In this document: piece after piece, positions 22,749-34,082 of the stretch
Position numbering within the stretch: the first letter of the stretch is position 1
Layout: each line of letters opens with the position of its first letter
Assembly (NCBI GenBank): GCA_963971425.1
Contig: OZ020518.1
Span: 16,310,990 to 16,374,989 of the forward strand
Length of the DNA: 64,000 nucleotides
Direction: 5' to 3'
DNA from: Bryoerythrophyllum caledonicum
Lineage: Eukaryota > Streptophyta > Bryopsida > Pottiales > Pottiaceae
Made by a program: the position numbers and the translations under genes
Notes under the pieces: model-generated
What the model was told of the DNA's origin: nothing
Seen by the model: only the letters and a program-made list of their open reading frames with translations
Databases searched by the model: none

Positions 22749-24171
22749 TAGAATGACGTACTTTCTCTTCCGGTCCCCGTCAATGGAGTGAAACTGCCCG
22801 CCTACCGAGATCGCATACTCCTTTCGGTCTTCAAAGGATTTGTCATAGAATTTCTGTCTAACAGAAAGAGTCTAGGATTGTTGAAAATATTGGCAGCATC
22901 GTTTGGGACAGTACCTTTCCGAGCTGACTTTGCGAATTTCGTCATCCATAGTCCTCTTGGTGTACAAAGATTCCTTCTTGTTGAGGTCTTCCTGTCGGGA
23001 AATGAAGCGGTAAGGCTCCTTTGCACGACCCCCCAAATAAGCACCAGAATCAGGTTGTAAAGGCAGGGATGCAAAATGATCTATTGTGCTATTCAAAGAC
23101 CTCCCGGAAGGAATACAACATTCAAGAATGGGCCACGATTCATGACTCATAATTCTCTCCGTGTCCCCCACAAAAACGTCGAGGACAGTTACACCAATGT
23201 TATCTTCTCCCAAGCATCCACTACGGAAATGATCCACTGGTAACAACGCCATGATTCTTCCAGAACAGAGTACTAACATATTCCCATCCAATCGCTGCAC
23301 TTCAAGTCCAACCCATCGCTCTCGTGGTACGAAAGGGGACTCGTAAGACCAGAGATCTCCGGTTGGAATCTTCACATCTGCCCTTCTCCATAGGACTGCC
23401 CGCCGAAGTGTGAACAAGTGAACCGTATCCGCGTTGGAAGGGTATGAGTGGAAATTCTTCCGCCAAGGACGTTATGGCCGTTGGTCTAAGTAATACGAAC
23501 TCACTGGAACCGACCGGTATGTCAACTCCAAGCCATTGACCAACTGGGTGAACCTCGACAATTGACGCTTCTCCAATTTCGCCTGAACCTGGCCTCAAAA
23601 GGTTCACGGACAATCCTGACCACAAAACCTCCGACCTTCCAGTAGACTCTTCGGATGGATCATCTTCTTCCGTGTAATCCGCTCGTCCGAAATCGGGGCA
23701 CTCAGTTGCGACCATGGCAAGATCGTCCGAGTCACTCTCCCACCAATCAGAGTCAGACATTCTCCCGACCTCCGTCGGTGGATGTTCGGCTGGTGGCCAA
23801 TAGCCTTAGTATGTGAATAAGTGGACGTGGATTCGAACTGAAAAACCAAAGTGAAAATTGTAGGGTGTGTCTAGCCGGAGATCTCCGGATGACTGGATAA
23901 TGATCAATAACGACCACTTCTTGTGTAAGTGAGGATGAGAAGGGTGAAGCTAGAAGTTCCATTCGTATCTAACCGGAGATCTCCGGTTCATCCGAACCAG
24001 GTTGCCGTGATATCTTTCAATGGTCATTTCGCACTTGAATATCCGGAGATCTCCGGGAACCCTGGGCTAGTAAAATGGGACAGCCAGATGTTTTTGGGAT
24101 AGTTGTCGTGGCCTACAAGCGAGCATGGCAAAATCCAGACTGTCACGGCTAGAACAGCCGGAGATCTCCGG
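22359..24171. repeat. palindrome cluster around the transposase 5' end
   Basis: Five perfect copies of CCGGAGATCTCCGG at 22,359, 23,875, 23,973, 24,043 and 24,158, plus a variant inside an open frame at about 23,347. The first copy lies in the transposase intron. The other four sit within 300 bp just upstream of the presumed transposase start, the place expected for promoter or operator sites. Confidence 0.9.
22872..23760 (-). pseudogene. possible N-terminal exons of the DUF7869 gene, frameshifted
   Basis: Two overlapping minus-strand frames: 23,760-23,302 starts MSDSDWWESDSDDLAM and is acidic, 23,417-22,872 continues as a beta-rich segment (ERWVGLEVQRLDGNMLVL) ending near a cluster of Lys/Cys residues. 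They overlap at about 23,400 in different frames, consistent with one former frame and an indel. They sit directly upstream of, and on the same strand as, the transposase exons, so may be its amino end. No domain recognised. Confidence 0.4.
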
Positions 24172-25237
24172 TTTGCTTTTATGTCGTCATCGAAACATAT
24201 GCCGTACGGAATATTCGAGGGTGTGGCAGAAAGATTCAGTCGCCAATCCCTGAGAACTGTTCGGATTTACACCCCGATCAGGCACGTCATCTTATTTCTC
24301 GAGTCAATATTTATTAGGCGCTCGGGATTTGATTGTACATTAGGAGACGATTTAGTTACTGAATCACTACACGACAACTCCCGATCGACTTTAAAGACAG
24401 AACGAAACACAATCTACACCAATCCTCTCAATTTGAATGCGGATACGGAATTTTACGAGGAAACAAACCTAACACTCCTGGAATACTCTAAATTGTTTCC
24501 CTGCATAATTCTAGCACAATGTCGCGCACGCAAACACTCTCACTGACTGGCTCAGCTCCCACAGTATCCTAAACCTCCAGAGCAAAAAATGATGAGAGCT
24601 GAGTTGAAGGATACTCTTATCAACCTCCTCGTCACCTCCTGGTGGGAAAATTCAGGCGCTCAAATTTGAAACGAATCTTGGGCATGCATACTCTATCATA
24701 GTCACTGCTGTACACCATCATAATAGTGCGCATTCTTCGACGTGCCCACGACCGAGGCCACATTCCACTCATGATAAATGAAAGGCTCGTACTCTTGAGA
24801 TGACCGTATTGTAAGGAAACCATCTAGTTCCCAGAGTGCTGCAAATTAGAAAACGGAAGATGAAGTATGCCCCATGGTGTATCTTTGTGTTTACTAGGGC
24901 CGTATCACGTCATGGACTAAGTCACAGTATAATGTAATCGTATTAAACTTCTCGTACTCACCATTGTAAATGAAATTATATCCTACCCATGGAAAACAGT
25001 CGGCCCACTGCTACCCACTAGTATTGTTCAACTGACACTACAGGACACAAGTGGAACGTCGACATTCATTTCCAATGTGAAATATCTCAAAAATTTCCTA
25101 GTTCGACAGAAGCTATTTGTCTGCTTTTGAAGATACGTGCAGAAATAAATAACTGAGCAGATGCTTTTAGAAGTACAACAACCTGGTCCTATGAAAACGG
25201 GTAAAGCTTCCGTGGTAAGGCTGGATAGTGCATCACG
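24172..25237. other. no gene recognised (inside the element)
   Basis: Contains a plus-strand open frame of 147 codons at 24,103-24,546 without recognisable features and probably accidental. The rest has no open frame of note. This spacer separates the minus-strand and plus-strand gene groups of the element. Confidence 0.35.
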
Positions 25238-25345
25238 GTTTAGGATTTAGGGTTTAGGGTCTAGGGTCTAGGGTCTAGGGTTTAGGTTTAGGGTTTAGGG
25301 TTAAAAGTTCAGGGTGTATTGTTTAGGGTTTAGGGTTTAGGGTTT
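25238..25345 (+). repeat. interstitial telomere-type tract (TTTAGGG)n
   Basis: About a dozen TTTAGGG heptamers and one-base variants (CTAGGGT, TTAGGTT) in two blocks, 25,238-25,312 and 25,320-25,345, fading into GGTTCACGGTTCA-like derivatives up to about 25,420. TTTAGGG is the common telomere repeat of land plants and some streptophyte algae. The tract lies inside the mobile element. Confidence 0.9.
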
Positions 25346-25657
25346 CTACTTCACGGTTTGGGGTTGAAGGTTAAGGGTTCACGGTTCACAGTTCACCGTG
25401 GAAGGTTCTGGGTTCATGAAGGTCGAGGGCTTATATCACCTTTAAATCTATAAATTAAAATTATTTTGATACTATGAACTATAACCTTAAATTTATCGAT
25501 AACTATAACTTTAAAAAAAACTGGATACAATAGCGTGTAAGGAAATTTAGCGATAATTGAACTTTAACTATTTAAGACTTTGATACATTATAATTTAGTT
25601 AGAGGGAGAATAAAGAAGAGAGGGAGGATAATGGATTTAATTTTAGAGTAGACTAGC

Positions 25658-25905
25658 TCTTGGCGCTTGCTTTGCAATGCATTAGTCCAACCATTTTTAT
25701 GTATTTTTTATATTTAAAAATACTAAAAAATGAAAGGTGGAATGATTCACTGTACAGTTGACACCGCGGTTCAAGTAGCGTTTTTGTAGTTCACAGCATG
25801 GTTGACTACGCGATAGTTCACTTCGTGGTTTATTGCGCAAATTATGATTTTAGTAGTATGGCTAGGAGTTGGCGCTTGCTTTGCAACGCATTAGTTCAAC
25901 CATTA
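25658..25905 (+). repeat. two copies of a 37-bp unit
   Basis: TTGGCGCTTGCTTTGCAA, followed by a C/T-variable GCATTAGT(C/T)CAACCATT, occurs at 25,658-25,694 and 25,869-25,905 in direct orientation about 210 bp apart. Confidence 0.8.
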
Positions 25906-26044
25906 ATGTAGTTTTAATATCACAAAATATTTAAGAAGAAAGGTAACAACAATGTATACATCTCTTTGAAACCTATGCATGATTTAATAATGTAATAGAA
26001 TAGAATAGAAAAAATAATTATACTATTACAATAGTACAATATTA

Positions 26045-26835
26045 TTAACCAAGGATGGATATTGAGTAGGAGGGGAAAGTAAAAGTAAAATAAATTAAAA
26101 TCAAGGGAGAGGGAGAGTAAGGGAAGGACAGTAATTGAGAAGGAGAGTAAGAGAGGGAGAGTAAGGGAGGGATTTATTTTAAAGTAGTTTATATTTATAG
26201 AATATCCCACTAGGGGAATTTAGGGAATAAAAAAAAAGTCAAAATTAGAAAAGAGATGGAGAGGGAGAGTAAGGAAGTGAGGGAGAATAAGGGATAGGAA
26301 GGGAGAGTAAGCGAGGAAGAGTGCGGGATTTTTTTTAGAGTAGTTATTTAATTTTAGAATGTGAATTTATTGAAAGAAGGGAAATCCAAAAAAATAAAAT
26401 TCAAGAGGAAAATAGAGATGGAGATGGAGAAGGAGAGGAGAGTAAGAGTATAATAAATTAAAAACAAGTAGGAGGGAGAGTAAGGGAGGGAGAGTAAGGA
26501 AGAGAGGGAGAGTAAGAGAGGGAGAGTAAGGGAGGGATTTATTTTAAAGTAGTTTATATTTTTAGAGTATGTAATAAGCGGAATCTAAAAAGAAAATCAA
26601 ATGTAAAAAAGAGATGTGGAGGGAGAGTAAGGGAGGAAGAGTGCGGGATTTATTTTTAGAGTAGTAGGTTAATTTAAGAATGTGTAATTATTGAAATCAC
26701 GGGGAGTCTAAAAATTACTAGAATCAAGATTAAAAATGAGATGGAGATGGAGACGGAGGGGAGAGCAAAACTTAAATAAGAAAAACAAGTGAGGGAAAGA
26801 AGGGAGGGAGAGTAACGGAGAGGGAGATTAAGCTT
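26045..26835 (+). repeat. purine-rich array, GGGAGAGTAAGGGA units
   Basis: About 800 bp of plus-strand purine-rich sequence built on GGGAGAGTAAGGGAGGGA. It is organised into longer units (roughly 160-210 bp) each ending in an AT-rich stretch of the form GATTTATTTTAAAGTAGT (26,168; 26,324; 26,530; 26,644). Strong purine strand bias over this length can adopt triplex structures. No coding content. Confidence 0.8.
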
Positions 26836-28552
26836 TTTCACTTATGACGTTTTAAATTCAAGTATAATGATTACTCTAATACCCGGTGAACCTGAGTATC
26901 TACTGTAGTCATATGTAATACCCAAGAATCCGGGTATCAATACGTCTTGTCACGCATGCTCACGACATTGACAATGTCATGATTGTGAAATGTACACGTT
27001 GTATATGTACGTGATTAGAGCTGATTTTTTAGTTCACCCACTATCATCATGAGCCGTCATACCCTTGAGCCGTCGAACTTGTCCTTATTGGGTTAGGGGA
27101 ACTCCAAGCATCAAACCTTTCTTGTTTTTTATGGGTTCTGTCTTTTTTATGTGGTAGGTAGTGAGCGCAAGTGGCGGGAGGGGTTTTTTTCGTGGTTTGC
27201 GCAATAGGCGTCAATGCATTAGGTTAGGGCGGTGTGCGCTATGAGAGGCTGTCGGTGTGCGAGGTGAGTGTTGATAAAAGTGAGGGACATTGAGCATATC
27301 GTCGAGAGGTTGTTTCTGGATATAGACTGAAGGTTGGAGAGCAGGACTGGAACAGAGAGATTGAAATAGGCATTTAAATTTAGCGAGCGCCTTGGTTCAC
27401 CAGCGAAGCGGAAACGACGTTGCGGTTGAGGGTGGCGTCTTCACGAACGACCACGACGAACGGGTGCGCCGAATCGGTCAATGAAGAGGTATGTACTGTC
27501 TCACAGATTAAAATTCAGTGTCATCAAATATCGTAGTTGCCTAGGACTACTTAGAATTGGCACTGGGGCAGATGTAGGGTTCGGTAAGCGCCATTAGGGT
27601 TCAAGAGAGTCGAGTAATTTTGATGTTGTTAGACGTTGAAGCGGAATTGTAGGGCTTAGGGTATAGGGTTCTGGTGTTCAGTGCATTCAGTATAGAAGGT
27701 CCGTAAATGAGCATGTTATGCATATTATGCGTGTAAATGAGCATGTTATCCGTAAATGAGCACTGTTGAAATTTATTTCGCGGAAATCTTGTCAATCAGA
27801 TGTGGACCTTAAATTCTAGGGCATCTGAAAAATTGTAGAGTTTGTGAAGCTGAGTTGTTGAATGTTGATGTTATTCAGAGCTGTGAATTTGCTTTGATCC
27901 CGAGCAGTTCCTCGAGGAGGTTGGGAAATGGCGACTGGAGCTAGAACGTCGAGTGAGACTTCATGGAAAGGAGACCGGTAAGTCCACAACATTGAACTGT
28001 TTCCGCTGTGTCCGAGCGACCGTGCGTGGATTCTTTATTTGAGTGTGATTCGAATTTGTTCATTTGATTCCGAGCGGGTGTATGACAATAAAGTACACTT
28101 AAATAATGAAGAGAAACCTCAGAAGTTGAGTACTAGAATTCAGATGTCTGTTAAGCTTTAGTTGATTGAGTTTTTGTTGTCCCTTGATCAAAAGTGTGTT
28201 TCAATTCATGTATATGCGTGTGATTATGGTATTGTACGAACGTTAGAATGTGCTTGTCCATACTGAGTCTTTCGAGTCCGGTCCGATTCAATGAGAAGAG
28301 TAATCCATGTACAAACGTCACATTTGGTGTTCCATCGGAACATTTGCAGATTCACTTTCCTGTGTGTAAGGTCGGTTATTGAAAGCATTGTGTGAGCATT
28401 TGATACGTCTCATTGTGTTTTCTATTTTGAAACATGAAATTTGAGTATGTAAAACTTCCAGAGTAGTATGTCAAACTTCTTTGTGAATGATTGTGAATAT
28501 ACGCGTGATGGTCACTAGCGATTAGTGCAATGTTATTCCGTACTTGTTGCAG
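26836..28552. other. no firm gene; possible 5' exons of the ParB-like gene
   Basis: No long frame. A short candidate exon at 27,908-27,977 (FLEEVGKWRLELERR) lies between an acceptor-like GAGCAG and a donor GTAAGT and could belong to the gene that follows. Support is weak. A short duplicated run around GTAAATGAGCATGTTAT occurs at about 27,705-27,765. Confidence 0.25.
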
Positions 28553-29016
28553 CCGGAGATCTCCGATTGCATCCCGAACGGAATACGGAGTTCCAATAAT
28601 CAGCCGGAGATCTCCGGATAATGTCGAGGTCTGATGAGTCTTAAAATATTTATCCACGATTTAGTAAATCTCGAAAATAGCCGGAGATCTCCGGACGTTA
28701 CGAAGCAATGCATATGCGCGCGTAGAAAGATGTGGATATCGTGAAACTCTTCATTCTGGTCATCATCCGGAGATCTCCGGTTCAAGAAAGAAATGGATCC
28801 GTCTGATCCGCACCGAATCGTTCCTGGACGGATGCACACGACTTCCACAAATCACCCGGAGATCTCCGGATACTTTTGCAATGGGATTGAACAAAAACGA
28901 ACGCCATTGCTGCTCAAAATCCGACATAGAGCTGTAGATCTCGGGACGTTTCAAGTAAGTTTCAATACCCCCTCACGCCGACTACAGATCTTGCCTGCCG
29001 AACCGGAGATCTCCGG
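28553..29016. repeat. dense palindrome cluster upstream of the ParB-like gene
   Basis: Perfect CCGGAGATCTCCGG at 28,604, 28,681, 28,767, 28,856 and 29,003, plus a 13/14 copy at 28,553. Six copies in 464 bp with intervals of 51, 77, 86, 89 and 147 bp. The flanks of each copy are unrelated, so only the 14-16 bp core is repeated. They sit directly before the first clear exon of the plus-strand gene, mirroring the cluster before the transposase. Confidence 0.92.
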
Positions 29017-29249
29017 CTCAGCGCATGCAAGATACTTCAAGCGATTTGAGATCATTCGAGTGTCTGTAGATCTGATAATTGTGCGAAGACCTCCCCTAGC
29101 TGGGGCATTGTTAAATTGATTTAGAAGCTTGTTTTATGTCTTCCATCCCTAGGAATACATCCGGTTTAGAGTGACGGACTCCCCATAGATTACCGGTTAA
29201 TTGCAGTGATTTCTAACTGCATTTGGGTTCTTTCGAACTCATCTTGCAG

Positions 29250-32200
29250 GGATTCGTGGACAACCACACGTCCGACTGAATGTCGTCCCGGGAAGCTTGG
29301 GGCGTTTGTAGAGTTCTGGCTCCTTGAGTTTGTCTATAGAGGAATTCACAATGTTGGCTACGTCTACACATGCCGACAGAGCATTAGCTAGTGGGGAATG
29401 AAGCTCTTGAAAACCGCTAAAGAAGCCTGGAAATACGTCCCCCAACTTCGGATTGGGAAACGGGGACACCCCGACATTCGACTCGAGGTTCTAGAGATGC
29501 AGGGTCTTGACGACGAGGTCTGCCTCCTTGTCGTCCAGGAGAACGTGGACTCATCCACCGAGCCTCTCATATACGGCTTGATCCTGGAGACATCTAAGAT
29601 TTCGAATGCGATGGCGGAGACATGTCAGAATGAGAACTTCTTATATGGCCCTCCCACGAGTGATACTTGGAGGCCGGAGTACATAAATGAGCAGTGGAAG
29701 TGCATGGCAGAAGCACAAGAGAAGTCCCGAAAGCCCGTTCCAGACCCGACACCCATTCTATCTCTGACACCAGAATCAACCCCGGGAAGAAAATGCAAGA
29801 CCACCTTGAAAACTTCGACCCCAGGTTCCTCGTCGCGGGCGGAGAAGGGAAAGAAAGCGAAGGCCAATGAGCCTGGCCTCGCAATCGAACAGTGCCTAAA
29901 CTTCACACAGGCTGACCTCGCCAAAATGAAGCAGACTGAAGTTGAAGCAATTGGCAAGGTTCTCGACGGCGCGTTCAAAAACATTTACATACTCAAGAAT
30001 AAGCCTTTGACAGTAGAAGACCCTGTCATGAAGAAAGATGTCGTGAAGCTTGTTCATTTCAATAACCTACACAGGGCCCCCCCTGGAGGATTAGTGTACA
30101 GGGGCATCCTGAAAGAACGGCTCGAAGGAATCATCAATGCAGTTCGCGCGTCCTCGAAGGCCACGGCCCTTGAGATTCACACTCGAGTCTTGCCACTAAA
30201 GAAAAAACCTGAAGGAACTAAGGTGGAGTTCTTCGCGACCAAGCCGACGAAGGAGGACTGCCTAAGGGACACGACACACTTTTACATTATTGGTGGTCAA
30301 CATACTGTGGAGGCGCACAAGATCTTGTCAAACGAACTGCCAACAACGTGGTCGCTCGAAGAAATCTCGCACTTCTCTATCATCCCGGTTTGGACCAAAC
30401 GGAACTCCAAAGACATGACCCTTCTACAACTCTCGCGCGCTCTAAATCAAGATTTGACGGGTCTGCGGAAAGAACAGAGTTTTACCGAGCAGCTGCAAAC
30501 GTGCAGAGTGAAGTGGTTTGAGTTCGGAAAACCCGCCCCCCAACTCTATGGTCGTCCACAATCTGACGAATTCTCGGTAAGCTTACATTCTCCGCTTGAA
30601 TATATTTCAATATTATCAATGCGCTCATTCTTCAAGCAACCAATCCAATCTACTGGAGATCTCCGGGTGCTCACACACTGAGTTATATATTATTGCAGAC
30701 GTTCCAACGGCAAGTGGTGCCGATGGTTTTCACTCACCTCGGCAAAACTGACCCAAAAGACGCGAAGGTCCCTCTTCTATTCGAGATGGATGACGCGGTG
30801 GTCCAGAAGTGGATCCGAATCGATAGGATGTTCGTCGCTGGACTCCTACCAGACTCGAAGGGGAAGACTACCGACCCAGCTAAGCTGAAGCGGAAGCCTC
30901 TGGTGCTGAACGACTTCAAGCCACTCTACAAAATGCGTGGTGAAGACCTGGACTACCTCGCGGAGTTAGTGCTCGCGAAGAAGGTCTGTGTGAAGTCCTC
31001 CAAAGCGGCAAACCAAGGTACTATGAAAGGGCAGGCCGAGACACTCGAAAATGCGGCGAACAGGGAGAAGAGAATCCGGGCAATGAAGAATGAACTGATG
31101 TTAAATTACAAGTCGCACCTCCTTCCCTCGAAGGCTGCTGACTTCGTCCCTTACACGAAGGAGCAGTGGGACGCCTTTGCGGAAGAGTGGGATATTGGAC
31201 AGGTTCAACTCGAGTCCTAGGTGGACGCCGCTAATCACTCTGCCAAGGGTAAAGCTTGGCTTGAGGGTCAACTGAAGGCGATCAACAAGGAGACCGACCC
31301 CACCCCAAACGTCCTTGTGTCCATTTGGAGTCAACACATTGTTGAAGATGCTGCCGAGGCCACACCCACGGATAACATGTCCCTGTTCGAATCCAAATAC
31401 ACCTGCAGGGTTATGCTAGAGAGAGGGGGCGAGATCGCCGAAGTACTTATCATGCCGGACATTCAGGAGTGGCGTAACGTCAATGACCCTCACTTTTACT
31501 TCTTTTTCCTCTATCGCGTGAAAGACGACATATGCCGTGCACAGGTCCTGGATGCGTTGGACTTCAGAACCATTTTCGACCATCTGGAAGTGGACACGAA
31601 GGACGGGAGGACGAGGGTTAGATCACCGTCCGTTCTTATCACCGATGTCGCGGGATTCGTTGAATTGAAGAGGTACATCAGTCTTCGGCAGAGAGAGTCC
31701 AGGGGCAAGGTGAAATTGTGGGCGACGCATGTGGTCTACTACTTCCCCCACCCAAGTAATTGGTTTTCGACCCCAGTAATCGGGGTCGAGGAGGCAGTGT
31801 ATTGTGTATTCATGTATGAATACGACTCGAGCAAGACGCCTGCTCAGTCATTCAAGAGGCTCTACAAAGTCCACCCGGACAAAATGCCGGCCTTTTTTTC
31901 AGCTGCTCAACATCCAGAAACCATCCAGCGCTGGAAGCAAACCGGTATCCCACAGCTGAGGATCTCGGTCCTCGATTTGTTGTTCACGGGGTTCATTAGA
32001 GAGGGTATGGTGGTTGTCAATGTCCATGGTGGACCACATTTAACATACCTCGGCTTGGTAAACAGGACATCCTTTCCAAGCACTTCAACGTCAAAGATTT
32101 CTGGTCCGTATTCAGTTATATGTTATGGATGACGCCTTACGCAGGTTTTATCTTGCAGACTCATGACGCGCGGGTCCTCGAGATTGTGAACAGCGAAGAT

Positions 32201-32380
32201 GCCAAACTCAAGGCAGAATCCTACGCAGAAGAAATATTCAAGTACCACTTGAATATCTTAGCCGACATACCCGACGCCGTTGTCGAGGAGGCAGAGGAGA
32301 CTGCCATCACTGGGTCAACCCCAGGCGTTGGTGTTCTAACACGGGCAATGTCGAAGATGAACTACACCGGCGAGGGATAA
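29250..32380 (+). pseudogene. ParB/sulfiredoxin-like domain protein, damaged
   Basis: Exons 29,250-30,576 and 30,699-32,380 joined by a GT-AG intron; a clear ATG lies at 29,398. The N-terminal half has a short globular region then a Ser/Pro/Lys-rich linker. In the middle, FYIIGGQHTVEAHKIL resembles the GxHRxxA nucleotide-binding loop of ParB-fold proteins. Later come charged helical segments (NREKRIRAMKNELM). ParB folds bind nucleotides and, in bacteria, palindromic DNA; here that is only a suggestion, but the gene shares its element with many palindromes. Damage: TAG at 29,389-29,391, TAG at 31,218-31,220, and a frame change near 32,050, with sensible protein on both sides of each. The intron holds a palindrome variant at about 30,655. 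Function unknown; probably regulatory or mobility-related. Confidence 0.55.
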
Positions 32381-32402
32381 CGCCTAAGAAAACTACATGA
32401 CT

Positions 32403-32527
32403 CGGAGATCTCCGGCTGTTCATACGTTTAGGATGCCCTCCATATTTTAAGGCTCTTCTTTCTCATGGCCATGCTCAGGTATAGTTCGGCCGGTAGACAA
32501 GGATTACTTTGAACCGGAGATCTCCGG
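32403..32527. repeat. two palindrome copies after the ParB-like gene
   Basis: A 13/14 copy (CTCGGAGATCTCCGG context) at about 32,403 and a perfect CCGGAGATCTCCGG at 32,514-32,527, between the ParB-like stop and the next exon. Confidence 0.9.
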
Positions 32528-32597
32528 GTGTATCATATCGTTTTCTTTTGTATTGCATCCTAATTTTTTTCACACTGACTTCGTCAATGTGACGCAG

Positions 32598-33423
32598 ACG
32601 CCTGATGCCACGATGATTGAAGTTGATGTGCGGTATGAACCGAGTTCATCAGCGGCACCCAATATTGGACTCCAATCCTTGGCCAGAGCCGCGCGGATCA
32701 TCGGTGTGGGCACCCCAATCGACCCCATATAGGTAAACGTTGATGAACCACCTCTTCCTATCAGGCGTGCCTCGCCTAGTTCGACAAGCAACTCTACTCC
32801 GGACGCTAGACTGGGTACTTCTGAAAAGGAAACCTGTTGGCATTCCGGCATGCCACGTTCTCCTCCGCCAAATCGGGACGATGACACGGCAATGTCCGAT
32901 CGCCTGGACTTCGACGACATCCAAAGAGCACCTGGAGATCTCCCGCTGGACGACCCTTCGAGGACGCGTCCAAAAGTGGAGGTTGTGTCCAAGAGTGCCG
33001 AGGACTTGACGTTGCGTGACACCGACCAAACGATTGATGAGGCATCTACGCAACAGACATTGCGTGAATTACATGCTATGAGCCCTCTACGCAGCCCTCC
33101 GCAGAGCCACGGGCAGTTGGCTCAAAAAGAGAAGAAGAAAGCAATCGCGAAGAATCCTGCGGCGAAAGCTCCTCCTCCTCCACCTACAATTCGGACAAGG
33201 GCCCAAAAAGATAAGGTGAATAGTTACTTGTCCATCAAACCTTCTTCATTGTTCTAAGGACAGTTCACTCGATGCAAACCGTATTCTTACCACTTCATTA
33301 CTGGTATTCAGGGGTCGGCAGGATCAATACAGTCGAAGGATGTCGGTGACAGAAACCCCGCACAGACTGCTCAAGTCGCTGGTGTAGCTCAGACTTCTAG
33401 GGATACTCCACCTACTGTCCCAG
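32598..33423 (+). pseudogene. low-complexity exons upstream of the NIF-like region
   Basis: Exon 32,598-33,215 (206 codons, with TAG at 32,730-32,732) and a second possible exon 33,312-33,423, joined by a GT-AG intron. The protein is Ser/Pro/Asp-rich and then Lys/Ala-rich (AQKEKKKAIAKNPAAKAPPP), so disordered. It may be the amino-terminal or linker part of the phosphatase-like gene that follows, or the tail of the ParB-like gene. No domain recognised. Confidence 0.4.
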
Positions 33424-33566
33424 GTGCCTAATATGTACATTCATACTTACGTGCCATCATCTATACAGTGCTCATTCTTCCATCGAGCATTTCTAGATTG
33501 TGAGTGCAGAACACTTCTATATGTATAATTGAAATTTCTCTGTGCTGAACAACTTCCTCATCTTAG

Positions 33567-34082
33567 TCTACGTACTCGTATTTTGGGTTCAAGTCCGACA
33601 AAGCTTACTACAATCGTCCGAGAGCCTCCAACCGAGGATCAGGTAACATCAAATTGGAGTTGCGCAAGAAAGGTGCTGTCATTCCGGAAGGCGTCACAGT
33701 CCTGACGCAGGCCCATTGCACATCAACATCATATACGCTCCCATCCCATCCAAAAAAGCCAATTTTCCTTAAGGACCTGACAGTTTATAACACCAAGGCA
33801 TGGCCCAGGTCTCCCAAGGATGTCTTGCTTGTGGACGATACCCCACTAAAGAACGTCCTTAACGATCCATTCAGCGCAGTTCACCCGCCATCATGGACTG
33901 GGTTGTCGAATGAAACCTGGTTGTCCACCATTTTTCTCCCATGGCTCTCCGGACTGCTAGCGTCAAATGAGGATGTTCCCGACTTTGTTAGACGGAATCA
34001 TTTGATGTTTGCAAGTGATCCAGGAGACAAAAATTCCAAAGAGGCCCGCTCCATGGTGAAGGGCATAATTCCGGCGCCTTAG
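33567..34082 (+). CDS. FCP1/NIF-type phosphatase domain fragment
   Basis: Open frame from an acceptor-like CTTAG at 33,562-33,566 to TAG at 34,080-34,082. It contains TQAHCTSTSYTLPSHPKKP, then FLKDL, then DVLLVDDTPLKN followed by an AVHPPSW segment. This is the order seen in the second half of FCP1-homology (NIF, HAD-superfamily) phosphatases of plants, where the VDD.P motif supplies the late catalytic aspartates. The amino-terminal DxDxT nucleophile motif is not visible upstream, so the domain appears truncated and may be inactive. In the host such enzymes dephosphorylate protein substrates including the RNA polymerase II tail. Its presence inside a transposon suggests capture of a host gene fragment, unless the element uses it. 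Confidence 0.6.
   Translation, partial: STYSYFGFKSDKAYYNRPRASNRGSGNIKLELRKKGAVIPEGVTVLTQAHCTSTSYTLPSHPKKPIFLKDLTVYNTKAWPRSPKDVLLVDDTPLKNVLNDPFSAVHPPSWTGLSNETWLSTIFLPWLSGLLASNEDVPDFVRRNHLMFASDPGDKNSKEARSMVKGIIPAP

Noticed and set aside
28793..29119. Plus-strand 108-codon frame across the palindrome cluster
   Set aside because: The frame reads through two palindromes as PEISG and has no other feature; it is better explained as non-coding upstream DNA.
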